From the IMG/VR virus record IMGVR_UViG_3300036828_000512, positions 1 through 26,541 of that record: DNA of 26,541 nt. One strand, written 5' to 3'. Source of the DNA: a virus. Positions within the stretch are counted from its first letter, which is position 1; each line of letters begins with the position of its first letter. The notes beneath the pieces are model-generated. The model had not been told where the DNA came from and did no database searches. It was given only the letters and a program-made list of their open reading frames with translations. Positions 6,625 to 13,916 of the stretch are shown piece after piece. Position numbers and translations under genes: made by a program.

Positions 6625-8110
6625 GCCAAAGCCGACGACATTGCGCCTAGCCACCCAGGACGGGCGCTTTCTCGATGAGAAAGAGCGGCGCGAGGGCGGC
6701 GGCGGCCCGCCGGGCGGTGGCAGTGGTGCGGGCGGCGACAAGGACGAGATCCCGACATTTGCCAGCGAAGAGGCGATGGCCAATGTGCTGATCCGCGAGC
6801 GCTTCAATGGTGACTGGCGCTATGGCAGCGACGGCAGCTGGTACCATTACAACGGGCAGCGCTGGGTGGCCGACGCGACGCTGCGCGTGCTCTACCTTGC
6901 CCGCTTGGTGTGCCGCTCGACCTCGGCCAAATGCACCAGCGCGAATGTCGCGCGCAATGTCAGCTCGTCGCGGTCGATCAGTGGGGTCGAGCGGGTGGCG
7001 CGCGCCGATGTCGATGTTGGCACAGCGATGGAGCTGTTTGATCGCGACCCGTGGAAACTCAACTGCCCAGCTGGCCTGGTCGATCTGAACACCGGCGAGC
7101 TCTCGCCGCATGATCGGGAAAAGTTGTGCCGGATGCTCGCCGGCGCCTCGCCGATGCCAATGCACGAGTGCAAGAACTGGAAACGGTTTTTGAAGGACAT
7201 CACCGGTGGTGATCAGGTCTATGAGGATTACTTGCAGCGTCTGGTTGGTTATTCGCTGTGTGGAACGAGACGTGAGGAGATCTTTGTCTTTATCTATGGC
7301 CCTTCGAATACCGGCAAATCAAAGTTCATCGAAACTTGGCGCATGCTGCTGGGCGATTATGGTGCCACCGCGTCAATGAATATCTTTATGGTGCAGCAGT
7401 ACAACCAGCGCGAGGTCGAGTTGGCGCTTGCCGGGCTGGTTGGCAAGCGCCTGGTTACTGCCGCCGAGACGGCCGAGGGTCGGCGCTGGGATCAGCAGAT
7501 ATTGACATCATTGACCGGGCGCGACCGGGTGCAGGGGCGCGCGCATTACGAAATGGCGTTTGACTACACGCCGCAGTTTCTCCTCGGATTCCATGGCAAC
7601 TATCGACCAAAGCTCAGCGGAGTATCGGACGCAATGCAGCGGCGGCTGCACTTGCTGCCGTTCAAGCACAAGCCGCTGCACATTGACAAATTTCTGATCG
7701 ACAAGTTTCGCGTTGAACTTCCCGGCATCATGGCCTGGGCAGTAGAGGGTTGCATCAATTGGCAGCGCGAGGGGCTCTCGCCACCGCCGATCGTGACCTC
7801 GGCCACCGACGATTACTTCGAATTCGAGGACACAATCGGCGAATGGATCGCGGAGCGCTGCGACCTCGATCCTGCCCTTTATGTGGGTTCGCGTGTCCTG
7901 CACAAGGACTTTTCCGGGTGGATGCAGGGGCGTGGGTTCATCCCCAATGAGCGCGACTTCGTCTCTCGGCTTGAGGGTGTTGATGGGCTCAAGCGCAGTG
8001 CCAAGTTGCCAAATGGCGCACGCGGTTTCCATGGCATTGCGCTCAAGCGGCGGCAAGACGAGTTTCGCTTGGATGGCGAGCCGCCCTTCCCTCCCACAAG
8101 TGATGGTTGA
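6584..8110 (+). CDS. P4/D5-type phage primase-helicase (SF3 helicase)
   Basis: A 508-aa replicative helicase of the phage/plasmid P4-D5 family. Residues 1-60 are low-complexity and Gly-rich. Residues 65-235 form the D5 N-terminal region (WKLNCPAGLVDLNTGEL). Walker A is GPSNTGKS at 239-246, followed by the superfamily-3 core (LVTAAETAEG, LTGRDRVQGR, FLLGFHGNYRP, AMQRRLHLLPF arginine-finger region). The start at 6584 follows a strong GGAGGGGGAAG and discards an upstream ATG inside the primase. It lies directly downstream of the primase, so the two form the replication module, followed by the presumed origin. Confidence 0.92.
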   Translation: MADERDETGEVSPKPKPTTLRLATQDGRFLDEKERREGGGGPPGGGSGAGGDKDEIPTFASEEAMANVLIRERFNGDWRYGSDGSWYHYNGQRWVADATLRVLYLARLVCRSTSAKCTSANVARNVSSSRSISGVERVARADVDVGTAMELFDRDPWKLNCPAGLVDLNTGELSPHDREKLCRMLAGASPMPMHECKNWKRFLKDITGGDQVYEDYLQRLVGYSLCGTRREEIFVFIYGPSNTGKSKFIETWRMLLGDYGATASMNIFMVQQYNQREVELALAGLVGKRLVTAAETAEGRRWDQQILTSLTGRDRVQGRAHYEMAFDYTPQFLLGFHGNYRPKLSGVSDAMQRRLHLLPFKHKPLHIDKFLIDKFRVELPGIMAWAVEGCINWQREGLSPPPIVTSATDDYFEFEDTIGEWIAERCDLDPALYVGSRVLHKDFSGWMQGRGFIPNERDFVSRLEGVDGLKRSAKLPNGARGFHGIALKRRQDEFRLDGEPPFPPTSDG

Positions 8111-8115
8111 GCGCC

Positions 8116-8143
8116 CTTTCCCCAGCGTTTCTGTGGGGTTTCG
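8116..8143 (+). terminator. possible terminator after helicase
   Basis: A short hairpin, CCCCA (8120-8124) and TGGGG (8134-8138), begins 10 nt after the helicase stop and is followed by TTTCG. The U tract is poor, so it may be a weak or factor-dependent terminator. Confidence 0.4.
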
Positions 8144-8846
8144 CGTGTCGTCGCATGTCTACTATAAACCCCTGAAACGCGCGCGCGCGTGGGCGCATTA
8201 GGAGGGTTTATATATCTGACGCGCAGACACGCGAATTCGCGCATTGAGTGTCGTGATAGGCTGCGGCTCGCGACCAATCGCCGGTTGCAGCTGAAAGGCT
8301 CAAAGTGTGGGGCTAGTGAGGCCTCGAAAAGGGCTCCAGCCAGGCTCGGCTGCCTCGGCCGAAAGTTTCGCGGCGCGCCGGCGCCGGCCGGGCCCCCTGC
8401 GGCGGCCTGTCGCAGCCTTGGCACACCCGGCGAGACCGACCGAGGACCGATCGAGGACCGATTTGGGACCGATCCGTGGGATTCGGTGACAGAGCTCGGG
8501 TGGGAAAACGCTGAGAGCCGCAGAAACCCTGGACTGACCACAAAATAGACGAGGTTGTGGTCGTGTCATTCTGCCATCGGCCGGGACCGCGTCGGGGCCC
8601 GGTAAGCGCCACAGGCTGTGGCGATTGGGGCCGGGAGCCGCGGGGGCGCGGTATTCCGGCCCTCGATGCCTAGATCTGGTGCCATAGGCGGACGGGGCCC
8701 CCCAGCCCTGGTAGGGCACTCGAGAAGGTTAACGGGAGGACCCCCCGGCATGGACCCGCAAAGGCGCCGGCCTGCTATATAACCCCCTCCACCCCGGAGT
8801 GGCGGGGCCGCGGGAAAAATTTTGTATAGAAATCAGAGGCTTAGGT
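8144..8846. other. non-coding structured region, candidate replication origin
   Basis: Roughly 700 bp without a convincing gene. It holds an alternating CG run near 8179, a short AT-rich patch (TTTATATATC, 8207-8216), a perfect 12-bp palindrome CGCGAATTCGCG (8230-8241), four 11-bp iterons (8434-8477), and strong hairpins at 8607-8623 and 8629-8661. The open frame 8189-8548 has no start signal or protein-like composition. The location behind primase and helicase supports an origin, but this is inference. Confidence 0.5.
8434..8477 (+). repeat. four tandem 11-bp iterons (GACCGA core)
   Basis: Four consecutive 11-bp units, GACCGACCGAG, GACCGATCGAG, GACCGATTTGG and GACCGATCCGT, share the first six bases. 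Spacing near one helical turn places every core on the same DNA face, as in iterons bound by replication initiators. Confidence 0.75.
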
Positions 8847-8922
8847 TGGTGCCGAGGGACGGAATCGAACCGTCGACACACGGGTTTTCGGCCCGCTGCT
8901 CTACCAGCTGAGCTACCTCGGC
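8847..8922 (-). tRNA. tRNA-Phe (GAA) with C33 and encoded CCA
   Basis: On the minus strand a complete cloverleaf can be folded: acceptor GCCGAGG with CCTCGGC, D arm GCTC/GAGC with GGT loop, anticodon stem GCGGG/CCCGT, variable GTGTC, T arm GACGG-TTCGATT-CCGTC, discriminator A and an encoded CCA. The anticodon loop is CCGAAAA, giving anticodon GAA (Phe). Position 33, U in nearly all elongator tRNAs, is C here. The first ten bases overlap the end of the coiled-coil gene. Either this is a deviant but folded phage tRNA or the C is an assembly error. Confidence 0.9.
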
Positions 8923-9215
8923 TTTGGCTCGACCACCACCCCGACGGCGAAGGGTTCGCCCGGCCGTGCCGTTTCGAGCGCCTGCAATCGTCCGCCCAGG
9001 TGGTTCTGCAAGCGGTGATGGGCGACGAGCTCGCGGCGGATGCTGCCCATCGCCTCGCGGGCGTCGTCGATCTCCGAGCGCGTGCAGACCAGCCGGTCTT
9101 CGAGCCGCGCCTGGGTCTCGTCGAGGCGCAACAGGGTCTCGCTGATCGCGCGGAGCTCGTCGCGGATCAGCGAGAGATCGACCGCTAAACTTTCGAGTGT
9201 CACCGGTGCCGGCAT
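8913..9215 (-). CDS. coiled-coil protein ending inside the tRNA gene
   Basis: A 100-aa minus-strand protein, MPAPVTLESL to VVEPKPR. Residues 8-85 show heptad-like spacing of Leu/Ile (LAVDLSLIRDELRAISETLL, then LDETQARLEDRLV), so a dimeric or trimeric coiled coil is likely. The function is unknown. The start at 9215 is the best in-frame ATG; a longer frame to 9413 overlaps the divergent gene. No clear Shine-Dalgarno precedes it. Its TAG stop is formed by tRNA positions 8-10, so gene and tRNA would be cotranscribed and then cut apart. It is divergent from the DUF6456 gene, with only 34 bp between starts. Confidence 0.55.
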   Translation of the reverse strand: MPAPVTLESLAVDLSLIRDELRAISETLLRLDETQARLEDRLVCTRSEIDDAREAMGSIRRELVAHHRLQNHLGGRLQALETARPGEPFAVGVVVEPKPR

Positions 9216-9249
9216 CACGGCACCATAACCAGCAACCAGGAGGGGGAAC

Positions 9250-9792
9250 ATGCCCAAGGCTCGCCGGCGTGATCGAGGGGATATGCTCGCAGCGCAGACA
9301 CTGACACCCGAGCGACGGGCCCAGGGGCCGGTCGAGCGGCTGCCGATGCCGGTCGAGGACAGTCTCGGCGCCTGGTCGAGACCGCTGCGGGCGCTCGACA
9401 CGCTGACCTGCATGCTGCGCGAGGGGACGATTTCCGAGCGCGAGAAGGTGGCGGGCGACCGCTTTCATGACGAATTCCGCCGCGCCCACCTGGACGGGCT
9501 TTTTGCCAGCGACACCGCGCGGTTGCCAGTGATCCTCAGTAACGGGAACAACTGGCGGCCGGTCAACGGCAGTGAGGCGGCGCGATTGGCGGTCAATGGG
9601 GCGATCGACGCCCTGGGCGGGGTGACCTCGCCCGGCGGGTCCTGCGCGTGGCACGTTCTTGGCTGCGAGGTCGGGCTGACGCGTTGGGCGATGACAATCG
9701 GGTGGGGATCGGGTCGCCGGGTCAGCCGGCTCGCGGCGGCCGGTATCCTGTTGGCCGATCTCGGAATTCTGAGCGCTTACTTCGACACCTGA
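9250..9792 (+). CDS. DUF6456-like protein upstream of terminase
   Basis: A 180-aa protein with a strong ribosome site (AGGAGGGGG, 9238-9246). Residues 115-178 (GGSCAWHVLGCEVGLTRWAM, IGWGSGRRVSRLAAAGILLA, then DLGILSAYF) match the pattern of DUF6456, an alphaproteobacterial domain with W-H-V-(V/L)-G, R/K-x-W-A and G-I-L-x-A-x-L-G. The N-terminal half is basic and helical. It sits where a small terminase subunit normally lies, and none is otherwise visible, so a DNA-recognition role in packaging is possible but only inferred from position. Confidence 0.7.
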   Translation: MPKARRRDRGDMLAAQTLTPERRAQGPVERLPMPVEDSLGAWSRPLRALDTLTCMLREGTISEREKVAGDRFHDEFRRAHLDGLFASDTARLPVILSNGNNWRPVNGSEAARLAVNGAIDALGGVTSPGGSCAWHVLGCEVGLTRWAMTIGWGSGRRVSRLAAAGILLADLGILSAYFDT

Positions 9793-9920
9793 AAAACACC
9801 CTTGACCGACCCGGTCGACCATGGGTCATGATCTTGTCATATGGCTCGCGACCCCCGCCTGAGGGGGGAACGAAAGGGGATCGTAACTAAAACGATTCCA
9901 AATATGACCGGATTAGGGCG

Positions 9921-12122
9921 ATGGCTACTGTCAGCTACAGCCCGCCCGGTGCTCAACTCGCCGCCTTTCTCAAATCCGACCACCGACTGCGCGCCCTGAT
10001 CGGGCCGGTCTATGCCGGCCGCAAATCGGCCGCGGTCTATGACATCGTGCAGCGTGCTGTCCGATATCGGCGGCAGCGCGCCTGGCGCTGGGTGGTCGTG
10101 CGGCTGCGCCGTGACGAGCTCGAAGCCGAGACCGTGCGCGCCGTGCAGTATTGGGTCAGAGACGGTAGCTACGACGCCAAAAAGCGCCGCTGGAGCTACG
10201 TTTATGACCTGGGAGACCAGGTCGAGCGGCTCCTTGAGATTGAGTTCCTGGCGATGGAGGAGGGCGCCGATCGCCGGCGTCTGCCGCACGCCGACTGCTC
10301 GGCGGTCTGGCTCGACGACGCCCGCAATCTCTCCGAAGGGGTGCTCGACGATGCCCGGCTGATCGCCGGCCGCTACCCGGGCGGGCTCGACGGCGGGACG
10401 CAATGGCGCGGGGTGATCGCGACCTCGCGCATGCCATTGCCCGGTCATTGGCTGGTCGATCGCGACGACGTCCAGCTCTACCGCCAGCCCTCGGGGCGCT
10501 CGCCCCAGGCCGAAAATGTCGACAACCTCACAGCGCGCGGGTTCTCCTACGTCAAATTGGCCGAGGACGAGGACCCCGATTGGGTCGCCCGCTATGTCGA
10601 CGCCGAGGTCACCGCCGGCGCCGCCGAGAGCGAGGCCGAGAGCACGCGGCAGGCGGCGCGCGGCTCGCTGACGCAGTTTATTCGGGTCATGATGCCGGAC
10701 ATCGAGCCGGCACTGCATCACCAGTACATCATCAGCAAGCTGGAGCAGGTCGCCAACGGCAAGATCAAGCGCCTGATGCTGTTTTTGCCGCCCGGATCGG
10801 CCAAAAGCACATATGCCAGTGTGCTGTTCCCGCCCTGGTTCATGGGCAATCACCCGTCATTGCCGGTCATTGCCGCCAGTCACTCAAAAGAGCTCGCCGA
10901 GCGGTTTGGCCGGCGGGTGCGCAACCAGGTCGGCTCGCCGCTCTTCAAGGAAATTTTCGGCTTTGGCCTGTCGGGCGATTCGGGGGCGGCCGGGCGCTGG
11001 GAAACCGCCCGCGGGGGCGAGTATTTCGCGGTCGGGGTCGATGCCTCGGTGACCGGCCGGCGCGCTGCGCTGGGCATCATCGACGATCCGGTCAAAGGCC
11101 GCCAGGAGGCCGATTCGGCGACCGTCCGGCAGCATGTGTGGGACTGGTACAAATCGGATTTTTGGACCCGGCTGATTCCCGACGCCGCAATGATCTACAT
11201 TGGCACCCGCTGGCATGACGACGATCTCGCCGGGCGGCTGCTTGAAGAAGCCAAGACCGGCGGCGAGCAATGGGAGGTTGTCAAATTATCGGCCGAGGCC
11301 AAGGAGAACGACCCGCTCGGCCGGGCGCCCGGCGAGCGCCTCTGGGCCGAGTGGTTTTCCGAGGAGCAGATCAGGATCGCCAAGCGCGACGCGCGCAACT
11401 GGTCGGCATTGTGGCAGCAAGAGCCGATGCCGGAATCGGGCGACTATTTCAAGGCCGAGTGGATCAAGTGGTACGACAACCCGCCGCCGCGCCTGCAATT
11501 GCGGACCTATGGCGCCTCGGACTATGCGACCAAGGCGCAGGGCGGCGACTTTACCGTCCACCTGGTGGTCGGGGTCGACCCGCTGTCCGACATCTACCTG
11601 CTCGACCTGTGGCGCGAGCACGCCGCCTCGGACGTGTGGGCTGACGTGTTGCTCGACATGATGGCCCGGTGGAAAACCATCACCTGGGCCGAGGAGATGG
11701 GGCAGATCAAGAATTCGGTCGGCCCGTTCATCACCAAGCGCCAGCTGGAGCGCAAAATCTTTGGCGTGCGGCGCCAGTTCGCGAGCTCGTTTGACAAGGC
11801 GACTCGCGCCCAGGCGATCCGCGGGCGCATGGCGATGGGCAAGGTGTGGTTCCCGCGCGGCGCCCCCTGGGCGATCGATCTGGTGCAGGAGCTATTGCGC
11901 TTCCCGGCTGGAACCCACGACGACCAGGTGGATGGGCTCAGCCTAATAGGCCAGATGATCGACGAGATGATGCCGGGATCAAAACCGGCACCAATACCGC
12001 AGCCGCTCGATGGCGCCACGGTGGTGACCGGGATGCAAATGCCGCTCGACTGGCACTGGAGCCACTCGACAAAAGACGCGGTCCTGCGGCTCGGCAATGG
12101 CAATGGCCCGCGGAGGATCTGA
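9921..12122 (+). CDS. terL: terminase large subunit with extra N-terminal degenerate terminase ATPase
   Basis: DNA-packaging motor and nuclease, 733 aa, far longer than the usual 450-550. Residues 248-680 form a complete terminase: Walker A PPGSAKST (290-297), Walker B GIIDD (385-389), the GTRWHDDDLAGRLL coupling segment (428-441), and a nuclease domain with acidic residues at D534, D543 and HDDQVD (666-671). Residues 1-232 resemble the ATPase of a different podovirus-type terminase: GPVYAGRKSA (28-37) where GPVGSGKS is expected, AVWLDDAR (128-135) for the Walker B NEAR motif, GRYP (150-153), and RQPSGRSPQAEN (188-199). The extra domain has lost a proper P-loop. The next gene overlaps the stop. 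Confidence 0.92.
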   Translation: MATVSYSPPGAQLAAFLKSDHRLRALIGPVYAGRKSAAVYDIVQRAVRYRRQRAWRWVVVRLRRDELEAETVRAVQYWVRDGSYDAKKRRWSYVYDLGDQVERLLEIEFLAMEEGADRRRLPHADCSAVWLDDARNLSEGVLDDARLIAGRYPGGLDGGTQWRGVIATSRMPLPGHWLVDRDDVQLYRQPSGRSPQAENVDNLTARGFSYVKLAEDEDPDWVARYVDAEVTAGAAESEAESTRQAARGSLTQFIRVMMPDIEPALHHQYIISKLEQVANGKIKRLMLFLPPGSAKSTYASVLFPPWFMGNHPSLPVIAASHSKELAERFGRRVRNQVGSPLFKEIFGFGLSGDSGAAGRWETARGGEYFAVGVDASVTGRRAALGIIDDPVKGRQEADSATVRQHVWDWYKSDFWTRLIPDAAMIYIGTRWHDDDLAGRLLEEAKTGGEQWEVVKLSAEAKENDPLGRAPGERLWAEWFSEEQIRIAKRDARNWSALWQQEPMPESGDYFKAEWIKWYDNPPPRLQLRTYGASDYATKAQGGDFTVHLVVGVDPLSDIYLLDLWREHAASDVWADVLLDMMARWKTITWAEEMGQIKNSVGPFITKRQLERKIFGVRRQFASSFDKATRAQAIRGRMAMGKVWFPRGAPWAIDLVQELLRFPAGTHDDQVDGLSLIGQMIDEMMPGSKPAPIPQPLDGATVVTGMQMPLDWHWSHSTKDAVLRLGNGNGPRRI

Positions 12123-12298
12123 TGCCGCTCTCGGTACTGTTCTGGCTGATATTCGTGTTGTGGGTGGTGTTTGGGGTCTGGCTCTATTGGCCGCAAACCC
12201 CGGCCCCGGTCTGGCGACCCTGGGGCAATCAGCTATTGCTGGTGGTCTTGGTGTTTCTGCTCGGGCTGGGGGTGTACGGGTCCATCGTCACCCGCTAG
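12122..12298 (+). CDS. small two-span membrane protein
   Basis: A 58-aa protein with two hydrophobic helices (LFWLIFVLWVVFGVWLYW and LLLVVLVFLLGLGVYGSIV) separated by a short polar loop containing several Pro. The ATG overlaps the terminase TGA. Its size and two spans would suit a holin or a membrane-anchored accessory, but nothing specific shows this. It converges with the minus-strand gene that ends at 12295, and the two stop codons share bases 12296-12297. Confidence 0.7.
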   Translation: MPLSVLFWLIFVLWVVFGVWLYWPQTPAPVWRPWGNQLLLVVLVFLLGLGVYGSIVTR

Positions 12299-12465
12299 GA
12301 GCCGTCGCCGCGGCCGAGACTGTGGGCGAGCAGTAGAACGCCGACGACGAGCCAGATCGCCACCGGGGCCGATATCGCCGGCACTACGAAATGGCTGAGC
12401 AGGGCCAGGGCAAGCATGCCCAGGGCCCCGCACAGCAACCAGAAGAGGGTGGCCGGGTCGTTCAC
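12295..12465 (-). CDS. small membrane protein, last gene of the minus-strand operon
   Basis: A GTG-initiated 56-aa protein with two hydrophobic segments (LFWLLCGALGMLALALLSHF and SAPVAIWLVVGVLLLAHSL). GTG 12465-12463 overlaps the TGA of the gene before it (GTGA), the same coupling seen throughout this operon, which supports it despite its size. Topology resembles the convergent small membrane gene at 12122. Function unknown. It ends head-on against that gene. Confidence 0.6.
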   Translation of the reverse strand: MNDPATLFWLLCGALGMLALALLSHFVVPAISAPVAIWLVVGVLLLAHSLGRGDGS

Positions 12466-12644
12466 ACCGGCGCCGGCGCCCGCGGTGTCGGCTTGCGCTC
12501 CCAGCTCCAGCGGGCGTCGTCGCTCAGCTGGTGCCAGGTCTTGCGCGGGGTGCCGTCGCCATAGCAGGGCTCGCGGGCGAGGTCCTCCTCATAGGCGATT
12601 TGGCCGGGGGTGCGCGCGGCGTAGGGCCAGTCGGGATGAGGCAT
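12462..12644 (-). CDS. small phage protein (60 aa)
   Basis: A 60-aa protein starting MPHPDWPYAARTPGQIAYEE, with an acidic helix followed by KTWHQLSDDARWSWERKP. The pattern (P-G-x-I-A-(Y/F)-E-x-D ... W-x-x-L-x-x-x-x-R-x-x-W) is one I associate with small phage proteins of unknown function. The start is fixed by ATGA overlap with the upstream gene; a longer frame to 12737 lies inside that gene. Confidence 0.65.
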   Translation of the reverse strand: MPHPDWPYAARTPGQIAYEEDLAREPCYGDGTPRKTWHQLSDDARWSWERKPTPRAPAPV

Positions 12645-12850
12645 CAGGCATGCCCCGGCGCAAAGCGCTGGGCCTCCTGGGCAAGCTGGTCGGCTGAATA
12701 GCCGCAGGCCCGCAGGTAGTGGGTCAGATGGACCCACAGCGCGAGGGCGACGCCATCCGGCCAGTCGGCCTCGGTGACCAGCGACATCAGGTCAAAGGCC
12801 TGACGCTCGCTTTGCACCGGGGTGGCGAGCCAATCGAGTATCGCGGTCAT
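12644..12850 (-). CDS. hypothetical small protein (68 aa)
   Basis: A helical 68-aa protein (MTAILDWLATPVQSERQAFD and GVALALWVHLTHYLRACGYS) of unknown function, without a membrane span or metal site. The start ATG at 12850 overlaps the stop of the HNH gene (ATGA), and the stop overlaps the next start. It is part of the CtrA-like operon. Confidence 0.65.
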   Translation of the reverse strand: MTAILDWLATPVQSERQAFDLMSLVTEADWPDGVALALWVHLTHYLRACGYSADQLAQEAQRFAPGHA

Positions 12851-13215
12851 CAGGCGGCCTCCCGCGCTAGGTAGATTTTGACCGGCTCGGCGACGGTGTA
12901 CCGGGTGATGTTGCGGCTGACGCAGTAGGGTGTCTTGAGCCAGTCGCTGAGCGTCTTGGTCCACTTGCTGGTGTTGCAGCCATTGCACGCGAACCCGACG
13001 TTTGCCGGGTCATCTAGCGGGCCGTCATTGTCAAAGTGCTCGACCGTGCGCCATTTCTGAAGGGGGGCCGCCGTGCTTCCCCAATTGACCATCCAGGTGT
13101 GGCAATAGACGCAGAGCCCGTCCCTCTCAAAGATCGTCGGCAGCTGGTCGGGCGGCAGTCCATAACGACGCCACTGCCGCGTTGCCTGGGCGACGGCGAA
13201 ACTGTTGTGAGGCAT
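12850..13215 (-). CDS. HNH endonuclease-like protein
   Basis: A 121-aa protein with the hallmarks of a small HNH nuclease: C35-x2-C38 (LCVYC), a VEHFDND segment with H60 as the likely first catalytic His, then N72 and C77-x2-C80-N (ACNGCN). The two Cys pairs would bind structural zinc. It could be a homing-type nuclease or a phage HNH protein helping packaging; its distance from cos or terminase signals prevents a choice. The start is fixed by ATGA overlap with the regulator gene. Being inside a regulator operon hints that the operon may have been mobile. Confidence 0.75.
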   Translation of the reverse strand: MPHNSFAVAQATRQWRRYGLPPDQLPTIFERDGLCVYCHTWMVNWGSTAAPLQKWRTVEHFDNDGPLDDPANVGFACNGCNTSKWTKTLSDWLKTPYCVSRNITRYTVAEPVKIYLAREAA

Positions 13216-13916
13216 CAGGCGGCCCTCGCTAAGACCGGGGCGGCGGCGCGCTCGCGGATAATGTAGCCGCGGCCCCAGGTGGTCTCGATCAAGCCGGCGG
13301 CGGCCGGGCAGACCTCGGCGAGTTTCTTGCGCAATTTGCAGATGTACACGTCGATGATCTTGTGATCCGGCTCGCGTTGCTCGGATTGGTAAATCTGCGC
13401 CAAAATCTGCTCTTTGGTGACGGTGCGATTTACCCGGATCACCAAGTATTCGAGCAAGGCGAATTCCCGGCCGCTCAGATGCACCGGCTGGCCGCCGACC
13501 GTGGCGCTGCGATCGTCCTGGTCGAGGCGCAGCGGGCCGGTGGTCAACACCTTGCCGGGATGCCCGGCACTGCGCCGGACGATCGCCTTGGCGCGGGCGA
13601 GGAGCTCGCGGCCGAGGAATGGCCGACACAGCACGTCGTCGGCCCCTTGTTCGAGAAAATGCAACCGGGTGCGGGCTGACCTGCTGTCCGGGCACGACAC
13701 CAGGACGATGATCGGGACATGGACCCGGGCGGTGCGCAGCCGCTGCGTGGTGTCGGGCTCGCTGTTGGCGTTGAGGATCAGCGCGTCATAGTCGAGGCCG
13801 CCGCGTTCGAGATCCTCGGCGCTGTCGATCGCGTCGCAGACCGCGTGCTCCTCGACAAACAAGGCCTGCAGGCGGCCGGCGCGCTCGGCGTCGGGCTCGA
13901 CGATCAAGATCCTCAT
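13215..13916 (-). CDS. CtrA-like response regulator with pseudo-receiver domain
   Basis: A 233-aa OmpR/CtrA-family transcription factor. The receiver (residues 1-118) keeps the fold (MRILIVEPD, GADDVLCRPF) but has Asn49 (ALILNAN) where CtrA has the phosphorylated Asp51, and Arg98 replaces the conserved Lys. The DNA-binding domain (130-222) is strongly CtrA-like: VHLSGREFALLEYL, then DHKIIDVYICKLRKKL and ETTWGRGYIIRE. In Caulobacter and relatives CtrA controls cell division, motility and replication. Here it likely binds CtrA-type sites without needing phosphorylation. The ATG overlaps the lipoprotein stop. Family identity is firm; loss of phosphorylation is inferred from alignment by eye. Confidence 0.9.
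   Translation of the reverse strand: MRILIVEPDAERAGRLQALFVEEHAVCDAIDSAEDLERGGLDYDALILNANSEPDTTQRLRTARVHVPIIVLVSCPDSRSARTRLHFLEQGADDVLCRPFLGRELLARAKAIVRRSAGHPGKVLTTGPLRLDQDDRSATVGGQPVHLSGREFALLEYLVIRVNRTVTKEQILAQIYQSEQREPDHKIIDVYICKLRKKLAEVCPAAAGLIETTWGRGYIIRERAAAPVLARAA

Noticed and set aside
8189-8548. ORF of 119 codons in the intergenic region
   Set aside because: It crosses the iterons, starts at a GTG without a ribosome site and has no protein-like composition.
8847-8922. Phage attachment site in the tRNA gene
   Set aside because: No integrase is seen in the window and no second copy of the tRNA 3' end is present to act as the other att half.
9852-9868. Hairpin CCCCC-N6-GGGGG before the terminase as a terminator
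   Set aside because: It has no T tract on either strand; its role is unclear and it was not listed as a feature.
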